Source: Egicoccus halophilus (lineage in GTDB: Bacteria > Actinomycetota > Nitriliruptoria > Nitriliruptorales > Nitriliruptoraceae). Taken from it: a DNA stretch of 64,000 nucleotides. Shown piece by piece: positions 41,933 to 53,148 of the stretch (position 1 is its first letter; the number at the start of each line of letters is the position of its first letter). The translations under genes and the position numbers were made by a program. Below the pieces are notes generated by a model. It saw only the letters and a program-made list of their open reading frames with translations, made no database searches and was not told where the DNA came from. The stretch spans positions 1,116,001-1,180,000 of the forward strand of contig NZ_CP036250.1 in assembly GCF_004300825.1 (NCBI RefSeq). Direction: 5' to 3'.

Positions 41933-43723
41933 ATGGGACGATGGGTACGACGCGCGAGCGCCGGGCTCGCCGTGGCGACGCTGGTCGCCGCCTGCGGCGG
42001 CGGCGGTCAGACCACCACGGACGACGGAGCCGCTCCGGCGGGTGGCGAGGACGGCGACGCCGCCGCACCTGCCGAGGACGTCGAGGGCATGCAGGAAGCG
42101 GAGGCGCTCGTCGGCGAGTACCCCCGCGAGGAGACCTTGTTCACCAGCGGCACCCAGTGGGGTCCGCCGTCGAGCTGGAACCCGATCCCGGAGTCCGGCG
42201 AGGCGACCGGTGTCCGCGGGGCACTCTACGAGCCGCTGTTCATCTTCGACCCGCACACGGTCGAGCTCGAGCCGTGGCTGGCCGAGAGCGGCGAGTGGAC
42301 CTCGGAGGACGTCTACGAACTGACCCTGCGCGACGGCCTGACCTGGCAGGACGGTGAGTCGCTCACCGTCGACGACGTGCTGTTCACGGTCGGCATGGGC
42401 CAGGAGACCGAGACCGTCGGCACCGCGAACCTGTGGAACTGGCTCGAGAGCGCCGAGGCCACCGGTGAGCAGACCATCGAGTTCACCTTCTCCGACCCGC
42501 GCTACCAGGAGTGGGACAACTTCCTGTACGGCACCATGATCGTCCCCGAGCACATCGTCGGGGAGTGGGCGCCAGAGGAGTACGTCGCCAACGCCAACGA
42601 GGACCCGATCGGTTCGGGTGCGTTCCGCTACTCCAGCCACGGCGCCGACCGCATGGTCTGGGAGCGCAACGACGACTGGTGGGGCATCGAGGCGCTCGGC
42701 CTCGAGATGCCGATGCGCTACATCGTCGACATCGTCAACCCCTCCAACGAGGTCGCCCTGGGTCTGCTGCTGCAGAACGGCCTCGACCTGTCCAACAACT
42801 TCCTTCCCGGCATCACCCAGCTCGTCGAGCGGGGCCAGGTCGAGACCTACTTCGACGAGCCGCCCTACATGCTCTCGGCGAACACCGCGATGCTGGTCGC
42901 CAACACCACGCAGGAACCGACCGACGACGCCGAGTTCCGTCGGGCGCTGGCGTTCTCGATCGACGTCGACCGGATCGTCAACGGGGCCTACGGCAACATC
43001 GTCCAGGCGGCCCACCCGTCGGGGCTGCTGCCGGTGTTCAGCGACTACTACGACGAGCAGGTCGCGCAGGAGCACGGCCACAGCTACGACCCCGAGCAGG
43101 CGCAGCAGATCCTGGCCGACGCCGGCTACGAGGACTCCGACGGTGACGGCTTCGTCGAGACCCCCGGTGGGGACGCGATCGAACTGTCGCTGATCGTGCC
43201 GGCCGGGTGGACCGACTGGATGGAGGCCGCCCGCGTCATCGCCGAGAGCGCGCAGGCGTCCGGGATCAACGTCGTCGCCGAGTTCCCCGACGCGGGTGCC
43301 CTCGACGACGCCCGTACCACCGGTGACTTCGACCTCGTGATCAACAACTGGACCACGCTCAGCAACACGCCGTGGAGCTACTACAACTACCTGTTCTACC
43401 AGCCGATCACCGAGCAGATGTTCTCCGGCAACTTCGGTCGCTACGAGAACGACGAGGCCTGGGACCTGGTGCAGGAGCTCTCGCGCACGGAGACCGGCAC
43501 GCCGGAGTTCCAGGAGACGCTCTCGCAACTGCAGGAGCTGTCGCTGACCGAGATGCCCATGATCCCGCTCTGGTACAACGGCCTGTGGGCCCAGTACAAC
43601 CCGGTGCAGTGGACCAACTGGCCGACCGACGGCGGTGACAACGACATCTACCCCAGCACCTGGGGTGGGTTCTGGGAGTTCGGCACGGTCGAGATGCTCG
43701 CGCAGCTCGAGCCCGCGAACTGA
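41933..43723 (+). CDS. ABC transporter substrate-binding lipoprotein (family 5)
   Basis: 596 residues from ATG 41933 (GAGGGAG upstream). Signal peptide with lipobox LVAAC, then an acidic linker. The SBP_bac_5 fold shows YEPLFIFDPHTVELEPWLAE, the signature YELTLRDGLTWQDGESLTVD and FRRALAFSIDVDRIVNGAYG. This family binds peptides but also cellobiose, manno- and xylo-oligosaccharides. Because it is followed by glycosidases, I infer beta-manno-oligosaccharide binding outside the membrane. Confidence 0.9.
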   Translation: MGRWVRRASAGLAVATLVAACGGGGQTTTDDGAAPAGGEDGDAAAPAEDVEGMQEAEALVGEYPREETLFTSGTQWGPPSSWNPIPESGEATGVRGALYEPLFIFDPHTVELEPWLAESGEWTSEDVYELTLRDGLTWQDGESLTVDDVLFTVGMGQETETVGTANLWNWLESAEATGEQTIEFTFSDPRYQEWDNFLYGTMIVPEHIVGEWAPEEYVANANEDPIGSGAFRYSSHGADRMVWERNDDWWGIEALGLEMPMRYIVDIVNPSNEVALGLLLQNGLDLSNNFLPGITQLVERGQVETYFDEPPYMLSANTAMLVANTTQEPTDDAEFRRALAFSIDVDRIVNGAYGNIVQAAHPSGLLPVFSDYYDEQVAQEHGHSYDPEQAQQILADAGYEDSDGDGFVETPGGDAIELSLIVPAGWTDWMEAARVIAESAQASGINVVAEFPDAGALDDARTTGDFDLVINNWTTLSNTPWSYYNYLFYQPITEQMFSGNFGRYENDEAWDLVQELSRTETGTPEFQETLSQLQELSLTEMPMIPLWYNGLWAQYNPVQWTNWPTDGGDNDIYPSTWGGFWEFGTVEMLAQLEPAN

Positions 43724-43731
43724 CCGCTCCC

Positions 43732-43813
43732 GTCCCCGTCCCGCGCCTGCCGCGGGGCGGGGACGGCGGGAAGCGCCTCCGTCGACACCCTCCAGTCGTC
43801 GGAGGCGCTTCCC
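43732..43813 (+). terminator. two stem-loops between binding-protein and permease genes
   Basis: The first stem, 43732-43764, is 14 bp with one mismatch (GTCCCCGTCCCGCG arm). The second, 43768-43813, is a perfect 14 bp (GGGAAGCGCCTCCG arm, 18-nt loop). Such structures commonly lower permease expression relative to the binding protein; no T tract. Confidence 0.55.
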
Positions 43814-43892
43814 CACCAGGCTCCCGCGCAGGAGCCGCCGCCGCTCGGTGCCCGTGTGCTCGGCGCCGGGCCGACCAAGGGGAGTGGTCGCC

Positions 43893-44888
43893 ATGGGCAA
43901 GTACTTCGCCCGCAAGTCACTGATCTACGGCCTGACGTTCTTCGTCGCCGTCACGCTCAACTGGGTGATCCCGCGGCTGATGCCGGGTGACCCCGTGCAG
44001 CGGATGCTGACCCGCGCGGCGGTGTCGCACCCGCAGTCGATCGAGCCGATGCGCGACTACTACAACAACATCTTCGGTTTCGACCTGCCGGTCTGGCAGC
44101 AGTACCTCAACTACTGGACCGAGATCCTGCAGGGCAACCTCGGCGTGAGCATCTGGTTGTTCCCGACCCCGGTCGGCGAGGTGATCATGCGCGCCGTGCC
44201 CTACACGCTCGCGCTGATGCTGCCGGCCATCCTGCTCAGCTGGATCGTGGGCAACAAGGTCGGCGCCATGGCGGCGCGCAACAAGTGGTTGGACAACACC
44301 GCCCTGCCGGTGGGCTACCTGCTCACGGCCACGCCCTACATGTGGCTGGCGATCCTGCTCGCCTGGAGCCTCGGGGTCGTCGGCGGCTTCTTCCCCGTAG
44401 CCGGCGGCTACAGCTTCGGCCTGCGTCCCTCGCTGAGCTGGGCATTCGTCTGGGACCTGCTCCAGCACTGGTTCCTGCCGTTCCTGTCGCTGTTCCTGGT
44501 GGCGCTCGGTGGCTGGGCGATCGGCATGCGCAACCTCGTGATCTACGAGCTCGAGGCCGACTACGCCAACTACCTCGACGCGCTGGGCGCGCCGGCCAAG
44601 CTCGTGCGGCGCTACGCGTTCCGCAACGCGCTGCTGCCGCAGATCACCGGGCTCGCGTTGCAGCTCGGCGTCATCATCGGTGGCGCACTGGTCACCGAGG
44701 TCGTCTTCGCCTACCCGGGCATCGGCAACCTCATCCTGCAGGCCATCAACAACCAGGACTTCTTCCTGCTGCAGGGCACGCTGCTGTTCGTCGTGATCGG
44801 CGTGCTCGCGGCCAACTTCGTCATCGACATCGTCTACGTCCTGGTCGACCCACGGACCCGGACCGGACTGCAGGGGGCGACCGCATGA
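43893..44888 (+). CDS. ABC transporter permease, DppB/OppB type
   Basis: 331 residues from ATG 43893, with AAGGGGAG upstream. Six membrane segments are expected. The N-terminus RKSLIYGLTFFVAVTLNWVI is followed by PRLMPGDPVQRML, typical of DppB. The EAA loop is LEADYANYLDALGAPAKLVR. It pairs with the DppC-like permease, whose ATG overlaps its stop. It forms half of the membrane channel for the imported oligosaccharide. Confidence 0.92.
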   Translation: MGKYFARKSLIYGLTFFVAVTLNWVIPRLMPGDPVQRMLTRAAVSHPQSIEPMRDYYNNIFGFDLPVWQQYLNYWTEILQGNLGVSIWLFPTPVGEVIMRAVPYTLALMLPAILLSWIVGNKVGAMAARNKWLDNTALPVGYLLTATPYMWLAILLAWSLGVVGGFFPVAGGYSFGLRPSLSWAFVWDLLQHWFLPFLSLFLVALGGWAIGMRNLVIYELEADYANYLDALGAPAKLVRRYAFRNALLPQITGLALQLGVIIGGALVTEVVFAYPGIGNLILQAINNQDFFLLQGTLLFVVIGVLAANFVIDIVYVLVDPRTRTGLQGATA

Positions 44889-45922
44889 GCAGGTCCGAGA
44901 CCTCTTCCGGCCGTACGACCAACGGCAGCCAGCCGGTCTCCGGCGACCAGCAGAGCGACCGCGACCAGCCCGTCGAGGGCGAGCACGTCGAGGGTGGCTC
45001 GGATCTGCCCGAGTCGCCCCAGGCGGCGCCGGACCCGGCCTACCCGGGCGCGCTCAGCGACGGGGTGGTCGTCGCGGGGCGGAAGCGCGAGACGCTGTAC
45101 TTCGCGCTGCGCAACCCGAAGGTGATCGGCGCGCTGATCGTCGTGTTCGGTCTGCTGGTGCTCGGTCTGGTCGGACCGGCGATGTTCGACCACGGACCGA
45201 CCGACTACGTGGCCGCACCGCAGCTGCCGCCGTCGGCCGAGTACTGGTTCGGCACCACGATGTTCGGCCAGGACGTGTTCGTGCAGTTCGTCGCCGGTCT
45301 GCGCTCGACCTACGTCGTGGGCCTGCTCGGCGGCGGGGTCGCGGCAGCCGTCGGGATGACGATCGGCTTCGTGGCCGGCTACCGCGGCGGGTGGATCGAC
45401 GAGCTGCTGAGCATGCTCACCAACATCGTGCTCGTCATCCCGGGCTTCGTGGTGCTGATCATCATCAACGCCTACCTCGGCGTGCGCAGCGTGCCGATGC
45501 AGGCGCTCTACATCGGCCTGTTCAGCTGGCCCTGGGTCGCCCGCGCCGTGCGGGCCCAGACCTTCTCGCTGCGCAGCCGCGACTTCGTCGACCTCGCCAA
45601 GTTGTCGGGGCTGCCCACCCGCACCGTCATCCGGCGCGAGGTCGCGCCGAACATGTACTCGTACCTGTTCATGACCTTCGTGCTGCTGTTCGGCGGGTCG
45701 ATCCTGACGGCTGCGGCGCTCGACTTCATCGGGCTCGGACCGACCAACGCGATCTCGCTCGGGTTGATGATGAACCAGGCCATGCAGTGGAGCTCGCTCT
45801 ACCTCGGCCTGTGGTGGTGGTTCGTCCCGCCCGGTGCCGGCATCACGGCCATCGTCGGGGCGCTGTACATCATGAACGTCGGGCTCGACGAGGTGTTCAA
45901 CCCCAAGCTGCGGGAGATGTGA
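44885..45922 (+). CDS. ABC transporter permease, DppC/OppC type, long N-terminus
   Basis: 345 residues. The first ~65 residues are hydrophilic and Ser/Asp/Glu/Gln-rich (SGRTTNGSQPVSGDQQSDRD), longer than in most DppC proteins, and then comes the usual core. The OppC_N-like segment RNPKVIGALIVVFGLLVLGL is followed by FGTTMFGQDVFVQFVAGLRS. The EAA loop is RDFVDLAKLSGLPTRTVIRR. It is translationally coupled to the DppB gene (ATGA). Confidence 0.92.
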   Translation: MSRSETSSGRTTNGSQPVSGDQQSDRDQPVEGEHVEGGSDLPESPQAAPDPAYPGALSDGVVVAGRKRETLYFALRNPKVIGALIVVFGLLVLGLVGPAMFDHGPTDYVAAPQLPPSAEYWFGTTMFGQDVFVQFVAGLRSTYVVGLLGGGVAAAVGMTIGFVAGYRGGWIDELLSMLTNIVLVIPGFVVLIIINAYLGVRSVPMQALYIGLFSWPWVARAVRAQTFSLRSRDFVDLAKLSGLPTRTVIRREVAPNMYSYLFMTFVLLFGGSILTAAALDFIGLGPTNAISLGLMMNQAMQWSSLYLGLWWWFVPPGAGITAIVGALYIMNVGLDEVFNPKLREM

Positions 45923-45923
45923 C

Positions 45924-46877
45924 ATGAGCCTCCAGGTCGACGACCTCCGGGTCCACTACCACACCATGCGGGGCAGCGTCCGGGCGCTCGACGGCGCCTC
46001 GTTCCGCATCGACGACGGCGAGATCATGGGACTCGCCGGCGAGTCCGGCTGCGGCAAGACCACGCTCGGCAAGTCGTTGATCCGCTTCGACAGCCGGATG
46101 CGTCACGTCGGCGGCAAGGTGCAGCTCGACGGTCGCGAGCTGCCGATCGGCGACGACAAGGCCATGCGCAAGCACCGGTTCAAGGACGTCTCGCTCATCC
46201 CGCAGTACGCGATGAGCGCCATGAACCCGACCCGCAAGATCGGGCGCATGGTCCGCGAACTGCTCGAGTCGCGCGGCGAGAGCTTCGAGGAGATCCGTCC
46301 GGAGCTCGAACGCCGTGTCGAGCTCGTGGGGTTGTCCACCGACGTCCTCGAGCGCTATCCGATCGAGCTGTCGGGCGGCATGAAGCAGCGCATGGTGCTG
46401 GTGCTCTCGACCCTGCTCGACCCGTCGCTGCTCATCGGTGACGAGGTCACCTCCGCACTCGACGTCTCCAGCCAGAAGGCCGTGGCGCGGGCGCTGGTCG
46501 AGTTCCGCGACCGCGGGTTCGTCCGCTCCATGATCGTGGTCACCCACGACATCTCGGTCCTGTACCAGATCGCCGACACCATCATGGTGATGTACGCCGG
46601 CCACCTCGCCGAGAAGGCGTCGACCGACACCATCATCGAGCAACCGCTGCACCCCTACACCAAGATGCTGATCGGCGCGCTGCCGGAGGTGGGGGTCCGC
46701 TACGAGGAACGCCAGCTCGAGGGCATCCCGGGGCGACCCCCCTCGTTGCTCGATCCACCCACGGGCTGTCGGTTCCGTGACCGGTGTCCGCTGGCGCACG
46801 ACAAGTGCATCGAGACGCCACCCTTCGTCGAGGTCGCGCCCAACCACCAGGTCGCGTGCTGGGCGGTGATCGGCTGA
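45924..46877 (+). CDS. ABC transporter ATPase, DppD/OppD type
   Basis: 317 residues. Walker A GESGCGKTT (about residues 36-44), signature LSGGMKQR, and Walker B LLIGDEVTSALDV, where the residue after DE is Val instead of the usual Pro. The C-terminal oligopeptide/dipeptide extension has CRFRDRCPLAHDKCIETPPF and a further Cys (VACW), the cysteine set of this family. It drives import with the DppF-like partner, whose ATG lies in its stop codon. Confidence 0.92.
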   Translation: MSLQVDDLRVHYHTMRGSVRALDGASFRIDDGEIMGLAGESGCGKTTLGKSLIRFDSRMRHVGGKVQLDGRELPIGDDKAMRKHRFKDVSLIPQYAMSAMNPTRKIGRMVRELLESRGESFEEIRPELERRVELVGLSTDVLERYPIELSGGMKQRMVLVLSTLLDPSLLIGDEVTSALDVSSQKAVARALVEFRDRGFVRSMIVVTHDISVLYQIADTIMVMYAGHLAEKASTDTIIEQPLHPYTKMLIGALPEVGVRYEERQLEGIPGRPPSLLDPPTGCRFRDRCPLAHDKCIETPPFVEVAPNHQVACWAVIG

Positions 46878-47838
46878 TGCTCACCGTCGAACGCGTCAAC
46901 AAGGTCTACAAGGTCGGCACCTTCGGTACCGACGAACTGCACGCCGTACGCGACGTCAGCTTCGACGTCCAGCGTGGCGAGGTGGTCTCGCTCATCGGGG
47001 AGTCCGGTTCGGGCAAGTCCACGCTGGGCCGCATGGTGCTCAAGCTGATCTCGACCACCGACGGGGCCATCCGCTTCGAGGGCACCGACGTCGGCGGGCT
47101 CAAGCGCGGCGCGCTGCGCGAGTACTACCGGCAGGCGCAGGGCGTCTTCCAGGACCCGTTCAGCTCGTACAACCCGATCTTCAAGATCGACCGCACCTAC
47201 GAGACCCTGCGCTCGTCGTACTTCCCCAAGGTCAGCGACGCCGACTGGCGCGCGAAGCTGCACGACGCGATCAAGGCGGTCAGCCTCGAGCCGGCCGACG
47301 TGCTGGGCAAGTTCCCGCACCAACTCTCCGGCGGGCAGCTGCAGCGGCTGCTGATCGCCCGGGCGCTGCTGCTCGACATCGACCTGCTGGTCGCCGACGA
47401 GATCATCAGCATGCTCGACGCGTCGACCCGCATCGACGTGCTCAACCTGCTCGGCGAGCTCAAGGGACGTGGGCTGGGGATCCTGTTCATCACCCACGAT
47501 CTGTCGCTGGGCAACTACGTCAGCGACCGCGTGGTGATCCTCTACCGGGGGCGGGTCGTCGAGAGTGGCGTCACCCAGTCGGTGTTCGGTGACCCGTTGC
47601 ACCCCTACACCCGCAACCTGCTGGCATCCGTGCCCCAGCTCGACAAGCGCTGGGACGAGGTCGAGGCGGTCGAGGCGGCCCGCGAGGCCGAGCTGCGTGG
47701 CCGCTGCATCTACCACGAGCGCGAGGCCACGCCCGGCGACGCGCCCGCCGGGATGGTCGAGGCCTTCCCCGGCCACTACGTCGGCTGCTTCGCCATGGAC
47801 ACCGACGATCCCTGCCCCGCCGCGAAGGAGGCCGTCGC

Positions 47839-47842
<4 letters not shown>
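46877..47842 (+). CDS. ABC transporter ATPase, DppF/OppF type
   Basis: 321 residues. Walker A GESGSGKST, signature LSGGQLQR and Walker B LLVADEIISMLDAST, again lacking the usual Pro after DE. The C-terminal extension has only scattered cysteines (GRCIYHER, VGCF, DPCP) rather than the full cluster. It is second in a coupled pair with the DppD-like gene. The stop overlaps the GH1 gene start by ATGA. Confidence 0.92.
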
Positions 47843-49257
<1,415 letters not shown>

Positions 49258-49308
49258 CCCCCCGTCCCTAGCCCCCCGCCCCGCATTCCTGCCGTTCCCG
49301 AGGCCTCC

Positions 49309-51822
49309 ATGTCGACCGCATCTACCCGAACCCGCACCGAGCTGAGCGACGGCTGGCAGCTGCGCCTGCGCACGCCCGGGAAGGGCACGCCCGCCGGCTT
49401 CGACGACCGTCCGGTCGCCGCGGTCGTGCCCGGCACCGTCCACACCGACCTGCTGCGCGACGGGCGTATCGACGACCCCGTCGTCGGCCTGCGCGAGCAC
49501 GACCAGCACTGGATCGGCCGCTCGACCTGGTCGTACGCCACCACCGTGGCCTGGCAGCCCGACGGGGCCGAGCGGGTCGAGCTCGTGTGCGAGGGGCTCG
49601 ACACGGTCGCCGAGGTGCGGCTCAACGGCGAGCTGCTCGGGGCCACCCGCAACATGCACCGCACCCACCGCTTCGACGTCACGGATCGCCTGCGCGAGGG
49701 CGACAACGACCTCGAGGTGGTGTTCCTGCCCGTCCACGACGAGGTCGACCGGGTCCGCGACGAGGTCGGTCTGCTGCCGGCCACCGAGGCGGTCCACTAC
49801 CCCTACGTGCGCAAGATGGCCTGCAACTTCGGCTGGGACTGGGGGCCGGTGTTCGTCACGGCCGGCATCTGGCGGCCGATCGCGCTCGAGTCGTGGTCGA
49901 CGGCACGACTGGCCTCGGTGCGTCCGCTGGCCACCCTCGTCGACACGACCGGTCACCTCGAGCTCGCCGTGGACGTGGCCCGGACCGGCGGCGAGGCGGA
50001 CCTGCGGGTGCGCGTCACCGTCGACGGCCGCACCGCCGAGGCGCCGGTGGACGCCGAGCACGGCGTGGTCGCCCTCGACGTCGACGACGTGCGCCCGTGG
50101 TGGCCGATCGGCTTCGGTGAGCAGGCCCGCTACGACGTGAGCGTCGAGTTGCTCGCCGGCGACGAGGTGGTCGACCGCGCCGAGCGCCGCGTGGGCTTCC
50201 GCACCGTCGAGGTCGTCGAGGAGCCCGACGCCGTCGGCACCGGCTGGCAGCTGACCGTCAACGGCCAGCGGATCCCGGTGCGTGGCTTCAACTGGATCCC
50301 CGACACGCCGTTCCCCTCCGAGGTCGACGCCGCCCGCTACGCCCGTCGCATCGACCAGGCGATCGCCGCCAACGCCAACCTGCTGCGCGTCTGGGGCGGT
50401 GGCATCTACGAGTCGCCCGACTTCTACGAGCACTGCGACGCGACCGGCGTGCTGGTGTGGCAGGACTTCCTGTTCGCCTGCGCCGCGTACCCGGAGACCG
50501 ACGCGTTCCGCGCCGAGGTCGAGGCCGAGGCGCGCGAGGCCGTCGCCGAGCGGTCCACCCACCCGTCGCTGGTGCTGTGGAACGGCAACAACGAGTGCAC
50601 CTGGGGTTGGCACGACTGGGGCTGGCAGGAGGTCCTCGGCGACCGCCCCTGGGGGAGCACCTACTACTACGAGACCCTGCCGGCGATCGTGGCCGAGCTC
50701 GACCCGACGCGCCCGTACCTGCCGGGCAGCCCCACCTCCGGGGACCTCGCGGTGCACCCCAACGACGACGCGCAGGGCGTGTCGCACATCTGGAACGTGT
50801 GGAACGACGAGGACTACCTGCACTACCGCGACCGGGAGCCGGCGTTCGTGGCCGAGTTCGGCTTCTGTGGTCCGGCCACGCACGCCACGATGCGTCACGG
50901 TGTGCCGGACGGGGAGCTGACCCTGGACAACGAGGCCGTCGTCCACCACCTGCGGGCCGAGAACGGCGTGCACAAACTGCGGCGCGGACTCGCGGAGCAC
51001 TTCCCGGAGGTCGCCTCGGGTGACGACTGGCTGTGGCTCGCGCAGCTCAACCAGGCCCGGGCGCTCACCGTCGGTGTGGACCACCTGCGGGCGCTCGAGC
51101 GGTGCTCGGGCGCGGTCGTCTGGCAGCTCAACGACTGCTGGCCGGTCGTCTCGTGGGCGGCGGTCGACAGCGACGAGCGGCTCAAGCCGCTGTGGTACGC
51201 CCTGCGCGACGCGTTCGCGCCCCGGCGGGTGGTCGTCCAGCCCGACACCGACGGTCTGGCGCTGGTGGCGATCAACGACCAGCCCGAGGACTGGCAGGCC
51301 GGGGTCGTGGTGCGGCGGGTGCGCTTCGACGGCACCGTGCTGGCCGAGTCGAAGGTCGAGCTCGCCGCACCGGCGACCGGGGTCGGTCGGGCCCGGCTCG
51401 CCGACGAGCTCGCCGTGGCACACGACGAGCGGCGCGAGGTACTGCTCGTCGACGCCGACGGCCACGGGCGCACGAGCTGGTACTGGACCCGCGACACCGA
51501 GCTCGCCTACCCGCCCGCCGCGTGGGACACCGAGGTCGAGGTGGTCGACGACGGGCTGCGGCTGCGGATCACGGCCAACAGCTTCGTCCGTGACCTCGCC
51601 GTGTTCCCGGACCGGCTGACCCTCGACGGTCGCCCGCTGCCGGCGGACGCGGTCGCCTCGGACCTGCTGCTGACGCTGCTGCCCGGCGAGACCCGCGAGC
51701 TCACGATCCGCGGCGCGAAGGCCGAGCACGCCGACGCCGTGGTGCGCCGACCCGTGCTGCGCGCGGTCAACGACCTGCCGGAACTGACCGGCGAAGCCGC
51801 AGAGCGCAACGGACACGAGTGA
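49309..51822 (+). CDS. beta-mannosidase, GH2
   Basis: 837 residues. The N-terminal sugar-binding domain has MACNFGWDWGPVFVTAGIWR, a beta-mannosidase signature. The TIM barrel has GFNWIPDTPFPS, acid/base Glu429 in WNGNNECTWGW and nucleophile Glu516 in VAEFGFCG. C-terminal beta domains complete a typical length. There is no signal peptide, so it probably removes terminal mannose from imported beta-1,4-manno-oligosaccharides. It follows GH1 by 51 bp. Confidence 0.93.
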   Translation: MSTASTRTRTELSDGWQLRLRTPGKGTPAGFDDRPVAAVVPGTVHTDLLRDGRIDDPVVGLREHDQHWIGRSTWSYATTVAWQPDGAERVELVCEGLDTVAEVRLNGELLGATRNMHRTHRFDVTDRLREGDNDLEVVFLPVHDEVDRVRDEVGLLPATEAVHYPYVRKMACNFGWDWGPVFVTAGIWRPIALESWSTARLASVRPLATLVDTTGHLELAVDVARTGGEADLRVRVTVDGRTAEAPVDAEHGVVALDVDDVRPWWPIGFGEQARYDVSVELLAGDEVVDRAERRVGFRTVEVVEEPDAVGTGWQLTVNGQRIPVRGFNWIPDTPFPSEVDAARYARRIDQAIAANANLLRVWGGGIYESPDFYEHCDATGVLVWQDFLFACAAYPETDAFRAEVEAEAREAVAERSTHPSLVLWNGNNECTWGWHDWGWQEVLGDRPWGSTYYYETLPAIVAELDPTRPYLPGSPTSGDLAVHPNDDAQGVSHIWNVWNDEDYLHYRDREPAFVAEFGFCGPATHATMRHGVPDGELTLDNEAVVHHLRAENGVHKLRRGLAEHFPEVASGDDWLWLAQLNQARALTVGVDHLRALERCSGAVVWQLNDCWPVVSWAAVDSDERLKPLWYALRDAFAPRRVVVQPDTDGLALVAINDQPEDWQAGVVVRRVRFDGTVLAESKVELAAPATGVGRARLADELAVAHDERREVLLVDADGHGRTSWYWTRDTELAYPPAAWDTEVEVVDDGLRLRITANSFVRDLAVFPDRLTLDGRPLPADAVASDLLLTLLPGETRELTIRGAKAEHADAVVRRPVLRAVNDLPELTGEAAERNGHE

Positions 51823-51832
51823 GGGAGAACAC

Positions 51833-53023
51833 ATGACCCGGGAGAATCGCACGGCACCGACCGGCCGGCGTTGGCTGGCCGCGCTGGCCGCGGCCGCCCT
51901 GCCGCTGACGCTGGCCGCGGGGCCGGCCTCGGCAGCACCACCGGCGCATGCCGGACCGCCGGGCGCCAGCGAACCGGGTGGCGGCTTCACCGTCACCGAC
52001 CAGGGCCGCATCGCCGACGCCAACGGTGACGACGTCCTGCTGCGCGGGCTCAGCTACCCGCACACCTGGTACTCGCACACCTACGACCCGGCCGAGCAGT
52101 TCGCGGCCATCGCCTCGACCGGGGCGAACGCCGTGCGCGTGGTGCTGAGCAACGGACGCCAGGGCTACGGCTACGACGACGTCGACAGCGTCACCGAGGT
52201 CGTGGACGCCTGCATCGCCAACCAGTTGGTCTGCGTGCTCGAGGTCCACGACACGACCGGCTACGGCGACGAGTGGGCGTCGCCGGACGCGTCGACGCTG
52301 GCCGAGGCCGTGGACTGGTGGCTCGAGGTGCAGCCCGCCCTCGAGGGCCGTGAGGACGTCGTCATCGTCAACATCGGCAACGAGCCGTTCGGCAACCAGC
52401 CCGAGGTCGGCGAGGTCTGGGCCGCGGAGACCAGCGAGGCGATCCAGCGGCTGCGAGCAGCCGGTTTCGACCACCTGCTGATGGTCGACGCACCCAACTG
52501 GGGCCAGGACTGGTCCTGGACCATGTTCGAGCAGGCCGACGAGGTCTTCGCCGCGGACCCGCACCGCAACACGGTGTTCTCGATCCACATGTACGGCGTG
52601 TACGCGGACGCGGCGCGGATCACCACCTACCTGGAGGGCTTCGTCGAGCGGCAGCTGCCGCTGGTCGTGGGCGAGTTCGGCCACGACCACTCCGACGGCA
52701 ACCCGGACGAGGACGCGATCCTGGCCGAGACCCGACGGCTGGGCCTGGGCTGGATCGCCTGGTCCTGGAGCGGCAACAGCGGCGGGGTCGAGTACCTCGA
52801 CCTGGTCGAGGACTTCGACGTCACGACACCGACCTGGTGGGGCCAGCGCGTGTTCACCGGTCCCGACGGCTTCGCCGAGACCGCTCGGACCATCGGCGTC
52901 TTCGCCCGGCCCGAGCGGGCGGCGGACTGCCGCAACCGCAACTGGTCGACCTACCGCTACCCGGCCTTCCCCAACCAGGGCCAGTGCGTCGCGTACGTCG
53001 CGACCGGTCGGGGGCGCGGCTGA
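51833..53023 (+). CDS. secreted endo-beta-1,4-mannanase, GH5
   Basis: 396 residues. The signal peptide is twin-arginine-like at best (TGRRWLAALAAAALPLTLAA) with an ASA cleavage site. Catalytic residues are Glu184 in NIGNEPFG and Glu281 in VVGEFGHDH. Sequence such as LRGLSYPHTWY and SIHMYGVYADAARI is of the bacterial mannanase subfamily type. The C-terminus (about 360-396) has DCRNRNWSTYRYPAFPNQGQ and CVAYVATG, a small Cys-paired motif recurrent in secreted actinobacterial proteins. It starts 10 bp after the beta-mannosidase gene and is the only exported hydrolase of the set. Confidence 0.9.
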   Translation: MTRENRTAPTGRRWLAALAAAALPLTLAAGPASAAPPAHAGPPGASEPGGGFTVTDQGRIADANGDDVLLRGLSYPHTWYSHTYDPAEQFAAIASTGANAVRVVLSNGRQGYGYDDVDSVTEVVDACIANQLVCVLEVHDTTGYGDEWASPDASTLAEAVDWWLEVQPALEGREDVVIVNIGNEPFGNQPEVGEVWAAETSEAIQRLRAAGFDHLLMVDAPNWGQDWSWTMFEQADEVFAADPHRNTVFSIHMYGVYADAARITTYLEGFVERQLPLVVGEFGHDHSDGNPDEDAILAETRRLGLGWIAWSWSGNSGGVEYLDLVEDFDVTTPTWWGQRVFTGPDGFAETARTIGVFARPERAADCRNRNWSTYRYPAFPNQGQCVAYVATGRGRG

Positions 53024-53088
53024 CCCAGCGGCACGATGGCCGCCGGTGATCATTCCCTCGGGGCGCTGACCCCGATCACCAGGCGCCA

Positions 53089-53140
53089 GGCGGTGACGCC
53101 GGTCCGGGATCCACCTTCCGGACCCGGCGTCACCGCCTTC
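53089..53140. terminator. long hairpin between convergent genes
   Basis: Stem of about 22 bp (AGGCGGTGACGCCGG arm plus TCCGGGA-like inner part, one bulge) ending in CCGCCTT, between the mannanase and the M36 protease genes. Confidence 0.8.
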
Positions 53141-53148
53141 TGCGTGCG

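Noticed and set aside
41729-43915. 728-codon minus-strand frame opposite the binding protein
   Set aside because: The plus strand has lipobox and SBP_bac_5 signatures; the minus frame covers the promoter and is a composition artefact.
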